DNA of 64,000 bases, taken from NCBI GenBank assembly GCA_029379385.1, contig CM055609.1, positions 3,038,001 to 3,102,000 of the forward strand, in the 5' to 3' direction. The stretch is from Quillaja saponaria (lineage: Eukaryota > Streptophyta > Magnoliopsida > Fabales > Quillajaceae). Position numbers and translations under genes: made by a program. Below are positions 11,234-23,929 of this stretch, one piece after another; the stretch's first letter is position 1, and each line of letters opens with the position of its first letter. Under the pieces are notes generated by a model that was not told where the DNA came from, ran no database searches, and saw nothing but the letters and a program-made list of their open reading frames with translations.

Positions 11234-14200
11234 ATGAGAGATTTCAATGTTCTTTCTTCTCTAATTGCTTTGCTTTTATTTCTTGTTCATGGCGTTAATT
11301 GTGAAGACCCGTATAGGTTCTTTACCTGGAAAGTCACCTATGGTGACATCTACCCTCTTGGTGTTAAGCAACAGGTATTCAATCTTCTGTGCCTGGTGCA
11401 TTGCTCTGTTTCATTGTCTAAGTTATAGTTGAAAAGTTCACATTTTGTTTATTGAATCCCCTTATTTTAGATTCTGTAAGCGAGCAAAAAAGGTACATTT
11501 TATCTTTCCAGCTATAATTAAAATTTTCTGGATTAAATGTGGTATCTTGGTGAATATTGTAGGCGATCTTGATCAATGGGCAATTTCCAGGGCCTCAGAT
11601 TGATGCTATTACAAACGACAACTTGATTATCAGTGTGTATAACTACCTCAGGGAACCGTTCCTCATTTCTTGGTAATTGCTTGTATTTTTCTTTTCCTTA
11701 AATGAACAGTGCTTTATGCAAAAAGAGCTACAAAAGCAATGTGTTTATTCTGTTAATTACTATTTGGGTCAGAAGGAAAAAATTTATGCTTTATGTTCGC
11801 CTCAACCAGATCTTTCGTTGTTAACTTTCTCTGAGTAGAAAGTTGAAGTTATTCCTTCCCTAAGAGAACCCATTACAATGGAAAGTGTGCTTCCGGATTA
11901 ATGTGGATATCTGAACTAATCTTAGTGACTGTCAAGGTAGGGTAGTATGCTTGCTTCATTTTATTTTATTTTATTTTATTTTTTTGCCACTTTGGTGGAA
12001 GTGGATCTTTGTTTTTGGTTAACAACTTTCAGACATCCATTTGGAAATTTAACACTGGTTAGAATGATGCTTGAATAGCCAAATCTCAGTTATAAAGTAA
12101 CAATTCTTTAATTCTCATTGACTGGCTGCTGCGTAGACCATGGTTATAATAATATTCTGCGAGAGCAGCTGGCAAATTATGGTGGAACTCACCCACCACA
12201 TGCTAGATCTCCTGATCTCCAGCATTACATTGATACTAAATTAATGAATCACGAGCAACGAATTATAATTTTAAATTTATTTCGGGGATTGCCCGTAGCC
12301 TCTCACACACAGAGAGGTGCTCATGTGGGGCATACTCACCTCCTTATAAGGAGCTTCTTGCACGGAGCAATTTGTTCCGTTAACTTAAGGGGCTCCTTGG
12401 TCATCTTGAATATACACGGATGTAATTATCTTTCATTTGAGATGTGCTACTTATATAAGGGTTTTTGAGAAATCAACATTCTCCTTACCATTATTTTCTT
12501 GGATCAGATTCATGGTCTTAATCTTTTACTCACATCTGAGCTTATCCATATAAGAAAAGTGTCAATAAGGACAACAGAGAAAGTTGGACATAGGCACCAG
12601 ATATGGAGTTGCAGAACACTATTTTGTGGAACCATGTCTTGTTTTTGGAGTAAACCTTTCACATGCATATCAAGAAAATGAATAGAAATTCTGCAGAACC
12701 TGTGAAAACGTCCCCATTGTCTTCTTCCTGTTCTTTATAGTTACTTTGTTTTTGGCAATGACTACTTGGGGTAATATCACCTGATTCTGGAAAACGTTTT
12801 CAAGCAAGAACTTTTTAAATTTACTAGAGAGGTTTTGAATAGTTTTTTGAGTGTTTAATTCATGTAAAATGGTCACTTTTGTTTGTGACATCACTCCTGA
12901 ATTGGTGGTTTTCCTTTGTTCAAATGTCTGTCCATCCAAGTACAATCAGGTTTTGATAGTAATGATATATTTAAGCCTAGGACCATATGATAACTACTGT
13001 CTATGTGAAATTTAAAGGTCTTAAGGTAGATTCTTCTATAGGAATGGCATACAGCAGAGGAGGAACTCATGGCAGGATGGAGTTTATGGCACTAATTGTC
13101 CAATTCTACCTGGAAGGAACTTTACTTATGTCCTCCAGGTGAAGGACCAGATTGGGAGCTATTTCTACTTCCCATCACTTGGACTCCATAAAGCTGCTGG
13201 AGGATTTGGTGGCATCAGAATCTGGAGCCGTCCCCGGATTCCTGTCCCTTTCCCTCCTCCTGCTCGTGATTTCACAGTGCTTGCTGGAGACTGGTTCAAA
13301 ACAGATCACCATGTAAAACCAAAATGGTCTTCTTTACCTTCTTCCTTTCCATATATTTACCTCTCAATACTTACTCCTTGTCTTTCTTGGGTAAGATAGG
13401 TTCTGAGGCGCAGGCTGGAGAATGGCCATAGTCTTCCCTTTCCTGATGGGCTTCTTATCAATGGTCGTGGATGGAATGGATACACATTCACTGTTGATCA
13501 AGGTGGATGCTAATTTATATGTTTTCCTCCAATTCTAACCATAAAAGAACTTCCAAATTATCTGCTTTAAGCATATAGCTATGAAGTTGTTTTAATGAAG
13601 ACACCTCAAATTCTTAATTTTGTGCTAGTCATTACCTCGTTCTGTATCTCTGTTGCAGGCAAAACATATAGGTTCAGAATATCAAATGTGGGGCTTGCAA
13701 CGTCCATCAATTTCAGGATCCAGGGGCACAAGTTAAAACTGGTGGAGGTAGAAGGATCACATACCCTCCAGAACATCTATACTTCTCTTGACATTCATCT
13801 TGGACAGTCCTATTCGGTCTTAGTCACAGCTGATCAGCCTTCCCAGGATTACTACATAGTTGTCTCTTCACGATTCACCCGTCAGGTACTCGCAACAACA
13901 GCCATTCTTCATTACAGCAATTCACATAAGGGGGTCTCAGGTCCCATTCCTGCTGGGCCTACCACTAATATTGTTTCCTCACTCTACCAGGCCAGAACTA
14001 TCCGGTACTTAACTTTTGTTCCATTATGCTCTTAGAAGTCTATCATTACTGGAAGTTTAATGAGCTTGTTATGTCAAACTGTGGATACTTTATGATGCTG
14101 GTTAGGTTTTTGATTTTGATTGACTTCACTTCAAGTTTTAGTTCCATTACATATTGAGAACAACAGTTGTTCTGTTGGGCTTTGGTGTTCAGTCACATGC

Positions 14201-15209
14201 GTGAAACAGTTAAGACATTTATATTCTTCTTATATAGGATACATACATACAGACTTTTGTCATACATAAGCTGTCAGTGGTCACTTGACAAACCTGAGGG
14301 AATTCAGTTTTGAAACAGAACCAGTTTTCCTTGACAAACCTGATAAATTGTCTCATGTATCTTGTTTTTGTGCTCTACAAAACCAGTTCGAATCTGACAG
14401 CAAGTGGGCCAAGACCGAATCCCCAGGGCTCTTACCATTATGGAATGATCAAGCCCAGCAGAACAATCATGCTTGCAAATTCTGCTCCTTATATCAATGG
14501 CAAGCAGAGGTATGCTGTCAACAGTGTCTCATACCTCCCACCAGATACTCCATTAAAACTTGCCGATTATTTCAATATCCCTGGAGTTTTCTATGTTGGA
14601 AGCATGCCTAGCTACCCCAGCGGGGGAAATGCCTACCTCCAAACCTCCGTCTTGGGTGCTAATTTCCGAGAGTTTGTTGAGATTGTGTTCCAAAATTGGG
14701 AGAACACTGTGCAGTCTTGGCACATTGATGGCCATTCCTTTTTTGTTGTAGGGTAAGTGCATTTACAAGAAATTCACCATGTTTATGATTTTTCCTTGTA
14801 TGTGTCTAACATTGCAATTATGATTAGGATGAATGGGGGACAGTGGACTCCTGGAAGCAGAGCAGGATACAATCTGAGAGATACTGTTGCACGATGCACC
14901 ACTCAGGTATGAAAGAGAATAAGATGTTCTGTTAAATGGTAAAAGCTATAGGTGCAACTCTACCTTAGTTTGGTGATGTTTCTCAACTGAACTCAGGTGT
15001 ATCCAAGGTCATGGACAGCAATCTACATGGCACTGGACAATGTAGGAATGTGGAACATAAGGTCTGAAAATTGGGAAAGACAGTACTTGGGACTGCAATT
15101 CTACCTCAGGGTGTATAGCTCTTCAAATTCATGGAGAGATGAATATCCAGTCCCAAGGAATGCTCTACTTTGTGGCAGAGCAAGAGGTCGTCACACAAGG
15201 CCTCTCTAA
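11234..15209 (+). CDS. SKU5-similar (SKS) monocopper-oxidase-like protein
   Basis: Secreted cupredoxin-fold protein of the L-ascorbate-oxidase-homologue group, linked in the family to wall expansion, directional growth and pollen tubes. Exons: 11234-11374, 11563-11672, 13042-13312, 13400-13502, 13659-14004, 14387-14752, 14828-14906, 14997-15209, all in phase; 542 residues. Signal peptide at residues 1-23 (LIALLLFLVHG then NCEDPY). Domain 1 has NGIQQRRNSWQDGVYGT, domain 2 has GKTYRFRISNVG and VEVEGSHT, domain 3 has NLTASGPRPNPQGSYHYG and ends VPRNALLCGRA. Copper ligands are lost: SYFYFPSLGLHK stands where oxidases have His pairs, and SWTAIYMALDNVG replaces the HCH motif, so oxidase activity is unlikely. 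No clear GPI tail is present. Intron 2 is unusually long (1369 bp). Confidence 0.93.
11673..13041 (+). other. Long intron 2 of the SKS gene with foreign-looking insert
   Basis: The other introns of this gene are 76 to 382 bp; this one is 1369 bp. Its middle (about 12110-12470) is less AT-rich and reads open for 116 codons in one frame. It includes a promoter-like ACTTATATAAGGG near 12449-12461, reminiscent of an LTR or other transposon remnant. No terminal repeat was proven. Confidence 0.3.
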
Positions 15210-17497
15210 ATTAGGTAGACACATGCATTTGTCACGAGAGGGTGACATATATTGTTTATTAGTCTGAGGATAACATCTGCGGGAAATATTGCAATCAGCT
15301 CATCTTGAGCTTAGAGTTATATATTTATGTCATTGTTTAGAGGATACAGTATCTGTATTTGTAACTCCCATTGCCAGGCATATATAATTGAATAACGCTC
15401 ATTTTTAGTGAACTGAATTTGCTTCTTGCTTTTGCGGACGTTGTCCAAAAACATCATTAATTATGAGAGTTATATCCTCATTAAAATGAAAGTACTCAAA
15501 TGTCTTCTGTCACCACCAATGACTTTGCCATAATAATCAGGGAAATTGTTCGTTACAATGGTTGTAGTGGATTAGGCTGGGCAATCAAACTCATGATCCC
15601 TTAGTCAAATTAACAAGTCAAAAGCTTAAACTGTGAAGTCAGCAATAGAGTTGGTTAATGACCAGAAATTCTCAATACCCATCAAAATCTGTAGCCAACT
15701 GCATCTCATCAAGGGAAAGAAGAGTTTGGTTTTTGTTTTTTTTTTATAATAATAATAATAATAAAAAGAACACAAAACAAATATAGTATGAGATTCTTAT
15801 GGGTCATTGGTTTTATATAGACAATTTAATTAACAGATGATTGGTTGTATCCGTAATAGTCTCACATTAGTTATATGGACAACATATGGACAACTTAATA
15901 TGGATTTATAAAGAGATGAATATCTACTTTCCAATAATTAATTTGTAGGAGTGAGTTCTCCTCTAATCCTTAACAACAGAGCTTAACAACGAAGTTTGTA
16001 ATTAGTTCACATATACTTACCGAAGACCTAATCAACAGGTAACTAAACGGATGCCAACAGCTTTGGCTGGTTCTGAAGTATGAGGGTTCCCTGATCAGAG
16101 ACAAGTTTCAATTTTTCCTCACTATTTTTTTTTCCAAATTGAAACCCCCTTTATTCCTTCTCTGTCTCTCTTAGACTCTGGCTTTTGCTTACGAAACCAT
16201 GAAACACATGTCCATGCTCTGAAAAATGCAGACCATCCCGGAGTATATTCCCTAAATTCGAAACCGACTCTTACTGCATTCTCCAACCTCTCTGTCATCA
16301 TGGGCCAATGAAGGTCACGTCCCGACACCCATATCTGGTTCCAGCTGTTTTGGCTCTGTTCCAATGAAAAAAAAAAAAAAAAACCCAAACTTCACGCTAA
16401 TTACATAACCATCAATGGCGACTTCCAGTGACGTTTAATGTTGCCTATGTGTTCTTGTGGGAGGAAATTCCTACATGCAAAGCATGTCTATGTGGCAATA
16501 TGTATTGTTTGATTATTGGTGTTGATTTAAGAAGTTTAATGTGAATGTCTGTGTTTGAGTGAAAAAAAGTCATCGACCGGAATATGGGGGAATTTTTGGT
16601 CTCTGGTGCGTAATGAACAAGGTTTGAATTTAAGTGGAGAATCTTGGTCAGTTTCCTATAAGACATGCAATTTGCTTATGTCATGTTTTATTCTTTAAAC
16701 GTCTCTGCTGAGTTTTGTTTGTTCATTTCATCATTTGTCAACCACCTTTTCTTTTTTCTTCTTCTTTACTAAAAAGAAAGTAAAGGAGTAGCTCTCTATT
16801 CACGTAACGTTTGATTTTGGTGATCAATTTAACCGCTCATAGTAAAAATTTGACTTGGAAATAATTGATACAACAGTTTTGAGAAATTGACATCTTCTAT
16901 GGTGAAATCAGTGTTTTGGGACGATGAGGAAACAAGTTTTGGGATAAAATTGATAAAGGGGTGAACTTCAATGAACAACATTATTCAAGATGAGAATTAG
17001 GTCTAGAATTAATGAATGAGAAGCATTACTTATTATTTACAATTTGAATTGAGAAGGAAAAAGCTAGATAAGTAAATTCAGGGATCGGATTACACCTTAA
17101 CACACTACAGCTCATCCCTTTTCCTCAGTATTTTGGAGAAAAAGAATGTTTGCAGAAGCTGGGCCAAAGGAATGTCTAAAGAGAAATTGATATCATCAAG
17201 AAAGTTTTTCTGATTGAATTAAGCTACAGCTTTTTCACCTCTTTAACCTTTCATTTTCACCCAATCATGAAGACTATTTTGAAAAAACCAAAGCCTGAAA
17301 TTCTGTGTCCCAATTTTCTTTCCTTTTTACAATCGAAACACTACAGGACTAAAACTGACCCAGCTAAGAGTAGTAAAAGCTGCACAAAAGGACAAACTTT
17401 TGCAACAGATTCTTACTTAGTATTTATTATCTTCTTTTCTCTGTTTCTTGACAAACCATCTCTCTCTCTTTCTCCTTCTCTCAGCTAAAAAGCTTCA
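15210..17497. other. Intergenic spacer, SKS gene to GARP gene
   Basis: About 2.3 kb of AT-rich DNA. It holds an (AAT)n run near 15748-15764 and an A-tract at about 16366-16383. The stretch just before 17498 is rich in CT (TCTCTCTCTTTCTCC), as is common in plant 5' UTRs. No coding region could be supported. Confidence 0.5.
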
Positions 17498-19268
17498 ATG
17501 AAGAGTAGTGTTGAAGTTCAGAGCTCACTTAAAGGTTCTCCTTCTTCTTCTATTAGAAGTGGTGTCAATAATACTTCAGAATCATCATCTACTATGAGGG
17601 TCAGTCACCGGCGGTTCAATAATCAATTGGAAGCTGAGATAAGCTTGAAAACACATGTGATTAGACCTTATGTTAGATCAAAAATGCCCAGGCTTCGGTG
17701 GACACCTGATCTTCACCAATGTTTTGTGCATGCAGTGGAAAGGCTTGGTGGAGAAGACAGTAAGCAAGCTCATCTACATCTCTATGCCCCCCCATATGAT
17801 CAAAGTTTACTGTCAAAATTAGACCTTTCTTTCCCTTAACTTTCCCATTCAATTATACAGAGAAAGAAAAATTATATACTTTGAGTCCAACTTATGGGTT
17901 TCAATTCATAGGGGCTACACCAAAGATGGTTTTAGAGCTAATGGATGTGAAGGGGCTTACTATATCTCATGTAAAGAGCCATCTACAGGTAATTCATCTC
18001 CTTTAAGCTATGATGAAAATGCATTACTTTTTGTCCTCCTTGATGCATAGTGATCTAACATTCAGGTTTCCTGTGGACAGATGTACAGGAGCATGAAGCA
18101 TGAGCAGATGGTTCAAGGTACAAGTAGTATCAGTTACTCGTGCGCATGCCTCATGGCACAGACACATGTAGTGTAGATGAGTTTTTCAAATGGAGGAAGA
18201 AATTCAACATCTACTGTCTCAAGAAAATTCTGAGTGAATCAAAATTCCAAGTTTTTTTTTTTTTTTAAAGAAAATTAAACCATATGTATCATTCTGAAAA
18301 TTCATGAATTTTGATCCATTCCTCCTACTTTCATCAAATTAGAGGTGATAATTTGAAAGCTATTTTGTTGCAGAAGCAGCTATAGCATCAAAGAGGAATC
18401 ACAGGGGACAGGATTTTCTACACTCAGCTTACTTCTCAAGCTTTGACCCAATCTGTAGCCAACAGAATCATCTCAAAGACAACGAAGGATCCATAAACTA
18501 CATTAATGGACATAACTGCGCAACCCATTACAATGAAGAGCAGATTCAAACCCAATCAACACAATGGTCTGTCTTAATTAGTCTCTATGTTCACCATTTT
18601 AGTTAATTAATTGGAATTTTTTTTTTAATCATAACTTGCATATATGGTCTCAAAAGGTAATTTTCATGGTATGGGTGCACACCCTTTATATATACATGTT
18701 CCATCATTAGGTAAATTTCCTGTCTTTCCAGCTACAGCTAACAGACAAGAATATGATCAGCTTTCTCCATATATGGGCATTTAACATGATCAGTATGTAA
18801 TATTGCAGGAATAATAAGCAGGAACAGTTGTGGATTGGAAATGGAGGGAGTGAATCAGCATTTTACCAGGAAGCAGCAAGTACACCAGAAAAAGAGCAGC
18901 AGAAACCACATTCCTACATCATCTTCAAGGACCTTCTTGAAAGCCATAGTGTCCAAGTGATTTCACTATCTCTCTCTGTCCCTCCTCTGCACATTCCACA
19001 AACATGTAGTATGCCTAGTTAATTGACAGTTTATGCCATTTTTTTCTTTCAGGAGAGAAATGAGGCTGAAAAAGCGCCCCTAGGAGCTGCTGATTATGAA
19101 ATAAATCATCAAAGATTCGAAGATATAGCTGGGATAGGAAAGAGAGTACTGGGTACTGACAATATGTCTTTGTCAATGAACTCAAGCTTGGGTTCTCAGC
19201 CTTTGGCTGAACTGAACAAGTATATTCCTTATGCGAATGATGTCTCTCTTGAGCTCACTCTTGCTTAA
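17498..19268 (+). CDS. GARP/G2-like (MYB-like) transcription factor with EAR motif
   Basis: DNA-binding nuclear protein, probably a repressor. Exons: 17498-17759, 17912-17988, 18081-18117, 18374-18566, 18809-18956, 19053-19268, in phase; 310 residues. The single GARP domain spans about residues 63-118: MPRLRWTPDLHQCFVHAVER, then LGG, TPKMVLELM and the SHVKSHLQMYR signature. This is the At2g38300/At2g40260/MOF1-like clade by its preceding VIRPYVRSKMPR. The C-terminus is SLELTLA, a textbook LxLxL EAR motif at the very end, which usually recruits TOPLESS co-repressors. The start is the only ATG upstream of the domain in this exon frame. Targets cannot be read from the sequence. KANADI is an alternative GARP group but lacks the RPYVRSKMPR lead-in. 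Confidence 0.9.
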
Positions 19269-22200
19269 AAGTCAAATATTTTAATGGTACGAAAATATTT
19301 GGAACCTAACAAGTTTTCACCCTTCTATGATGTGCATATCTATTAAACTACAATGACACCATCATCAAATTACAGTGCCATGATAATGATAAGCCGAATT
19401 ACTGATTCAAACACCATCCAACTCGTTATTAAATTAAAAAACTTAACTTTGAAAGATAATAATTCAGACTTATATCATAAAAAACATCACGAGTTCGAAT
19501 TCTTCTATAAAACTTTGGTATTCATATTATATTGATGTACTGATTTTGAAGAAATAAATCCTTCTACAAATCTTTCATCAAAATTTAAACTTTGACTTCC
19601 TATTCTGAAATCCATTCACACCCCAAGAAAGGAAAGATGTAGATTAACCAGCCTCACCAAAGAATTGGGTTCAGATTCACAAGACATCATAGTGGGGTCC
19701 ACATAGATCCAGTCTATCCAAGATTTCAATCTGAGAATTGGGTCCATGACCTGTCCAGCATTACAGGCACAGAACACTATTATGGGCCTTTCTCAATCTT
19801 TATGGGATATCCTTTACAGAGCTATAGTACATTCTTGGACAAGCAGAAGTAACCCATTAAAACATGGCCCGATATTGTCTTGTTAATTATTATTTTTTTA
19901 CTCTCTTGCCCAAAACTCTGAAAATATTAATTGCAGACCAAGGTAGAAAAAAAATTAAAGATATCATATTTTTCTTCACTAGCTCATTCTTTGATACAAC
20001 CCAAGAAATATGGAAATACATTAGATTTTAGTGAGAAAAAAATAGGATTTTTATTTTTATAAAATACATAAATATATATACAATTATATGTATATGATTT
20101 TTGATGATGGCCAGCAGGTTTACAGGCTGAACTCCATTACCTTGATATGTCAAAATCTTCTGGAACAGAATATATTGATGACTGGCATGCCAAATTCCAT
20201 CATCTTCTCAAAGTAAACCTCTTCTTTATTTATATATATATATATTGTGGTTTTCTTTGTAGAATAGAATGTTTCCCAATTGATCATGCTGCTAGCTATT
20301 TTACATTGGGTTTTTTTTTTAGACGTCAGTGTTATCGTTGCAACTAGCTTATGCACATATCAATCAATTAATATCTTTTTTATTCAATTAAATATAGATT
20401 ATTTATGTCGGGACTCGGGACTAAAACATTTTATGAGGATTTTATTCCTCACAGCTTCTTCCAAACAGATTTTAGTTATGGAAATAAATATAAGAATCAT
20501 ATATTTTTACCACTTGAGTGCACCCCTTAATTTTATTTTTTTCCAAACGAATTAACATGTGATATATTATTTGCTCCTTGGGAGTGTAGCTTGCTTATCT
20601 CAATCCTTATTAGTATAATATATTTAATTTGTATATTATCAATAAATAAAAAAGTGACATATCTCATTATTACTTTTCATCACCATTGATTTTAGTTATT
20701 TTAGTCTAACAAACTGATGACAATGTATAAATTTACATACTATCATAGTGGGATGAAATATTGTACTCTATTCAGTAATAAGTTTGCAGGGAATGAAAAG
20801 ATGACTAATTAATATCATATTGTTCACGTTTCACTGTCAATATCGTTTACACATTGGCAATACCTCCATTAGCCAAAAAGAAGAAAGAAAAAAAGTAGCT
20901 TAGTAGTTTTGAAATTCTGAAACTTCAAAAAACAAGATCATAGAATTAATGAGTAGACTCCACTATGAAGGTAGATTAATCATAAACTATTATTGCACTA
21001 ATTCATTAAAGTATACAATTTTAATACAACTCTTACTTTGCTGAAGTGGAGTAGTTAATACTTGATGATCTTTTAAGCACAAAAAGACAATATTGGGAAA
21101 AGGATAAGTCTTTGAAAGGCTTACCACTATGAAGATATGATCACTAACAAGATTTTATACTAGTTTTTATAGCTTCGTCCCTCATGTGCTGCTTTCTTGT
21201 TGTTTCCCAAAATGTGGCAAGAATGAAGAATACTAGTAATATAATTGGAGTTGTTATTTGATTGGGTGGTTATATATAGATTTATATATTTTCGAAAAAT
21301 ATGATTTTAATACATCGATTTATTTAATTAAAATTATGAGTGTTAGTTAATGTTAATGGCGCGTGAGTTTTCTTAGTATGGATCAAATATTAATGAAAGA
21401 TGGAAGCAATAATTAAGTTTCAGTTCACTTAATGAAATAGATTCTATTAATGTTAGGTGAACTTTCACCCATGAGTTGTGACTTGTGAGCTCTTGCATTT
21501 TTTCAAACAAAGACCAAAAAGAAATCATCAACTAATGAATGCAAAAGAAGTAATAAATCTATTCTATATTATATTACTATACTAAAAAATTAAATACCCT
21601 GGTGTTCTCTTAAGTTTCAACTAATTTTTTTAGCTAAAAATACATATAATAATCATGTATTCAGTTTTTTATTTTATTTTTTATATTGAGATCTTTTGAT
21701 TTCATTTTATAACAAAATTCAATTTAAGAAAAAAATAATTACCCACTACTTACACAATTCTATTCCTAAAAAATGCTAAATTTTTTCTTAATTCAGTTAC
21801 CCAATTTTATAGTCCCTCTTCCTCATACATCTGCATATTTTATCTTTAAAATGTTAGAAAAATCATATAAGTATGTGCGAGGATGCTAGTATACATATAT
21901 ATATATATATATACCCAATTATTCATAAACCATTAAATTAACTTTGTAATTATTCGCGACTCCTTTGATATCTATTGATATAGTTAGTGTTGTGGTCCTC
22001 CTACTACATGTCCGTAGTTGCTGATGTTAATTGGAAATCAAGGATATTGTTGATATTGCTAGCTAGGCATGTGTTTGTATGTATTTTGTTAGGACTAAAC
22101 TTCAAGTGTCTAGAACTAGCTAGACACCTCTACACCAAACCACAACTAAAAGATTGTGGAGAAAGAAACATTAACTAAAAAGAATCCATAATATATTTTA

Positions 22201-22834
22201 ACCAAAAAACAATACTTTTATTTTACACCAAATTGGTCACATGGCATGCACAACCATATACCAAGCTTAACTAAAATTCCCCGTCTCTGATATTTCAAGA
22301 AAATATATACAATATACCTCCTACTCCACTACTTCCTACAATTGATTTATTAATTATAAATATAGTGCAATAATTCTTTTGCTACAATTAGTGACATTTT
22401 TAAGGGAAATTAGCTAGTGCTGTATGCAGATTTTTGTTCACGTGTAGTGCACATATACAAAAGGTAAAATTTGTTAATAATTAATATTTTCTTGAAGAAA
22501 TTTTCATATGATAATGTATGTATCTTGTAGGGTTGTAGTTATGCCAAGGAAAATAGTCAACATCAAATTAAAATTTGTTAATAATTTTATATTTTTTGAT
22601 TGTAAATTGTAATGCTGCTGAGATTAGAGAGACGTAAAAGAAGTTTTTTTGTATAATCATCTCCCGCCAATTTCACTTACTTTTGAGCGCAGACATGGAC
22701 CAGTGATATTTACATTATTTTAATGGATGCGGGTGCTTATATATAGTGATGAAATTTGAGACAGGAAGGCCAATCAAGTGGGGTTTGAATACTGAGTACA
22801 CAGAGCCAGCTTGTTTGGGGAGAGAGAAAGAGCC
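19269..22834. other. AT-rich intergenic spacer, GARP gene to GRP gene
   Basis: About 3.5 kb with no supported gene. It has TA repeats near 20229-20246 and (AT)n at about 21895-21913. A short exon-like relic lies at 20119-20213: an open stretch between an AG and a GT with less biased composition than its surroundings. The right end is the promoter of the glycine-rich protein gene. Confidence 0.45.
22738..22745 (+). promoter_or_regulatory. TATA box of the glycine-rich protein gene
   Basis: TATATATA lies 90 bp before the ATG at 22835, a normal distance for a plant core promoter with a leader of about 60 nt. It is inferred from sequence and position. Confidence 0.55.
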
Positions 22835-23929
22835 ATGGGGGCTACTCCTAAGTTGTTTTACGTGGCTCTACTACTTTGTGCTTTAACTGGTATTGTTGAA
22901 GGCAGTGATGTTGATGAAAGCGGTGGCTATGGTGATCCAAGTCGGTGGAGGTTTGGCGGAGATGATAATGATAATGACGACGGAGAGAATTGTTTGAGAA
23001 ACTGGCGGAGTTGTGGGAGTTTCTTTGGAGGAGGTGGCAGAGGTTCAAGTGGTGGAGGAGGTGGAGGTGGTGGAGGAGGAGGGGGTGGTGGTGCAACAAA
23101 TGGTGGGTCTGGCCATGGAGAAGGGTTTGGGGCTGGTGCTGGTGTAGGTCATAATGGAGGTGGTGTTGGTGGAGGAGGTGGGGAAGGTGGTGGAAGTGGT
23201 ACTGGTGAAGGGTCTGGACATGGTGCTGGTAGTGGAGGAGGAGCAGGTACAGGTGCAGGTGGTGGTGGTGGTGGTGGTGGTGGTGGTGGAGGTGGAGGTG
23301 GAGGAGAGGGTGAGGGGAAGGGCAACGGTGGAGGATCCGGTCATGGTAGTGGTTATGGTATGGGGGTTGGTATTGGAAGTGGTGTGGGAGCTGGTGGTGG
23401 TGGGGGTGGAGGTGGCGGTGGGGACAGTAATGGAGGTGGTCCAGGGCATGGGAGTGGTTTTGGCGCTGGTGTGGGCATAGGTAATAATGGAGGTGGTGGA
23501 GGTGGGGGTGGGGGTGGAGGTGCTTCTAATGAAGGGCATGGTCAAGGCAGTGGTTTTGGGGGAGGGGTTGGTATAGGTGGAGCAGCAGGTGGAGGAGGAG
23601 GAGGTGGAGGTGGGGGTGGAGGTGGCGGGGGTGGAGTTGACGGCCCAAATGGAGGTTATGGCCATGGTAGTGGCTACGGTGCAGGTTTTGGAATAGGTGG
23701 GGTCGGCGGAGGAGGTGTCGGTGGAGGAGGAGGAGGAAGGGGTGGGGGTAATGGGGAAGGATATGGTCATGGGGAGGGTGCTGGGTTTGGAGGTGGTGTG
23801 GGCAGCATAGGTGGTGGAAGCGGTAAAGGTGTAGGAACAGGCCAAGGGGGTGGCAAAAATGGCATTGGCATAGGGTTGGGCATGGGCATGGGCATTGGGT
23901 TTGGGTTTGGAAACAATGAGGGGAAATGA
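22835..23929 (+). CDS. Secreted glycine-rich protein with GHG-anchored repeats
   Basis: Probable structural or wall-associated glycine-rich protein of 364 residues in one exon. The first 24 residues form a signal peptide (LFYVALLLCALTGIVEG). An acidic Asp/Asn-rich segment follows (GGDDNDNDDGENC) with two cysteines, then about 300 residues of poly-Gly. The Gly region is modular: roughly seven imperfect units start with GHG or GQG, as in GHGSGYGMGVGIGSG and GHGSGFGAGVGIGNN, each ending in a pure Gly run. The tail is GLGMGMGIGFGFGNNEGK. The ATG at 22835 was preferred because it puts the signal peptide at the N-terminus. Function beyond a wall or apoplast role is unknown. Replication slippage could vary the Gly runs between alleles. 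Confidence 0.85.
   Translation: MGATPKLFYVALLLCALTGIVEGSDVDESGGYGDPSRWRFGGDDNDNDDGENCLRNWRSCGSFFGGGGRGSSGGGGGGGGGGGGGGATNGGSGHGEGFGAGAGVGHNGGGVGGGGGEGGGSGTGEGSGHGAGSGGGAGTGAGGGGGGGGGGGGGGGGEGEGKGNGGGSGHGSGYGMGVGIGSGVGAGGGGGGGGGGDSNGGGPGHGSGFGAGVGIGNNGGGGGGGGGGGASNEGHGQGSGFGGGVGIGGAAGGGGGGGGGGGGGGGGVDGPNGGYGHGSGYGAGFGIGGVGGGGVGGGGGGRGGGNGEGYGHGEGAGFGGGVGSIGGGSGKGVGTGQGGGKNGIGIGLGMGMGIGFGFGNNEGK

Noticed and set aside
12118..12468. 116-codon ORF in SKS intron 2
   Set aside because: No recognisable domain; the region is better explained as an intron with a possible transposon relic.
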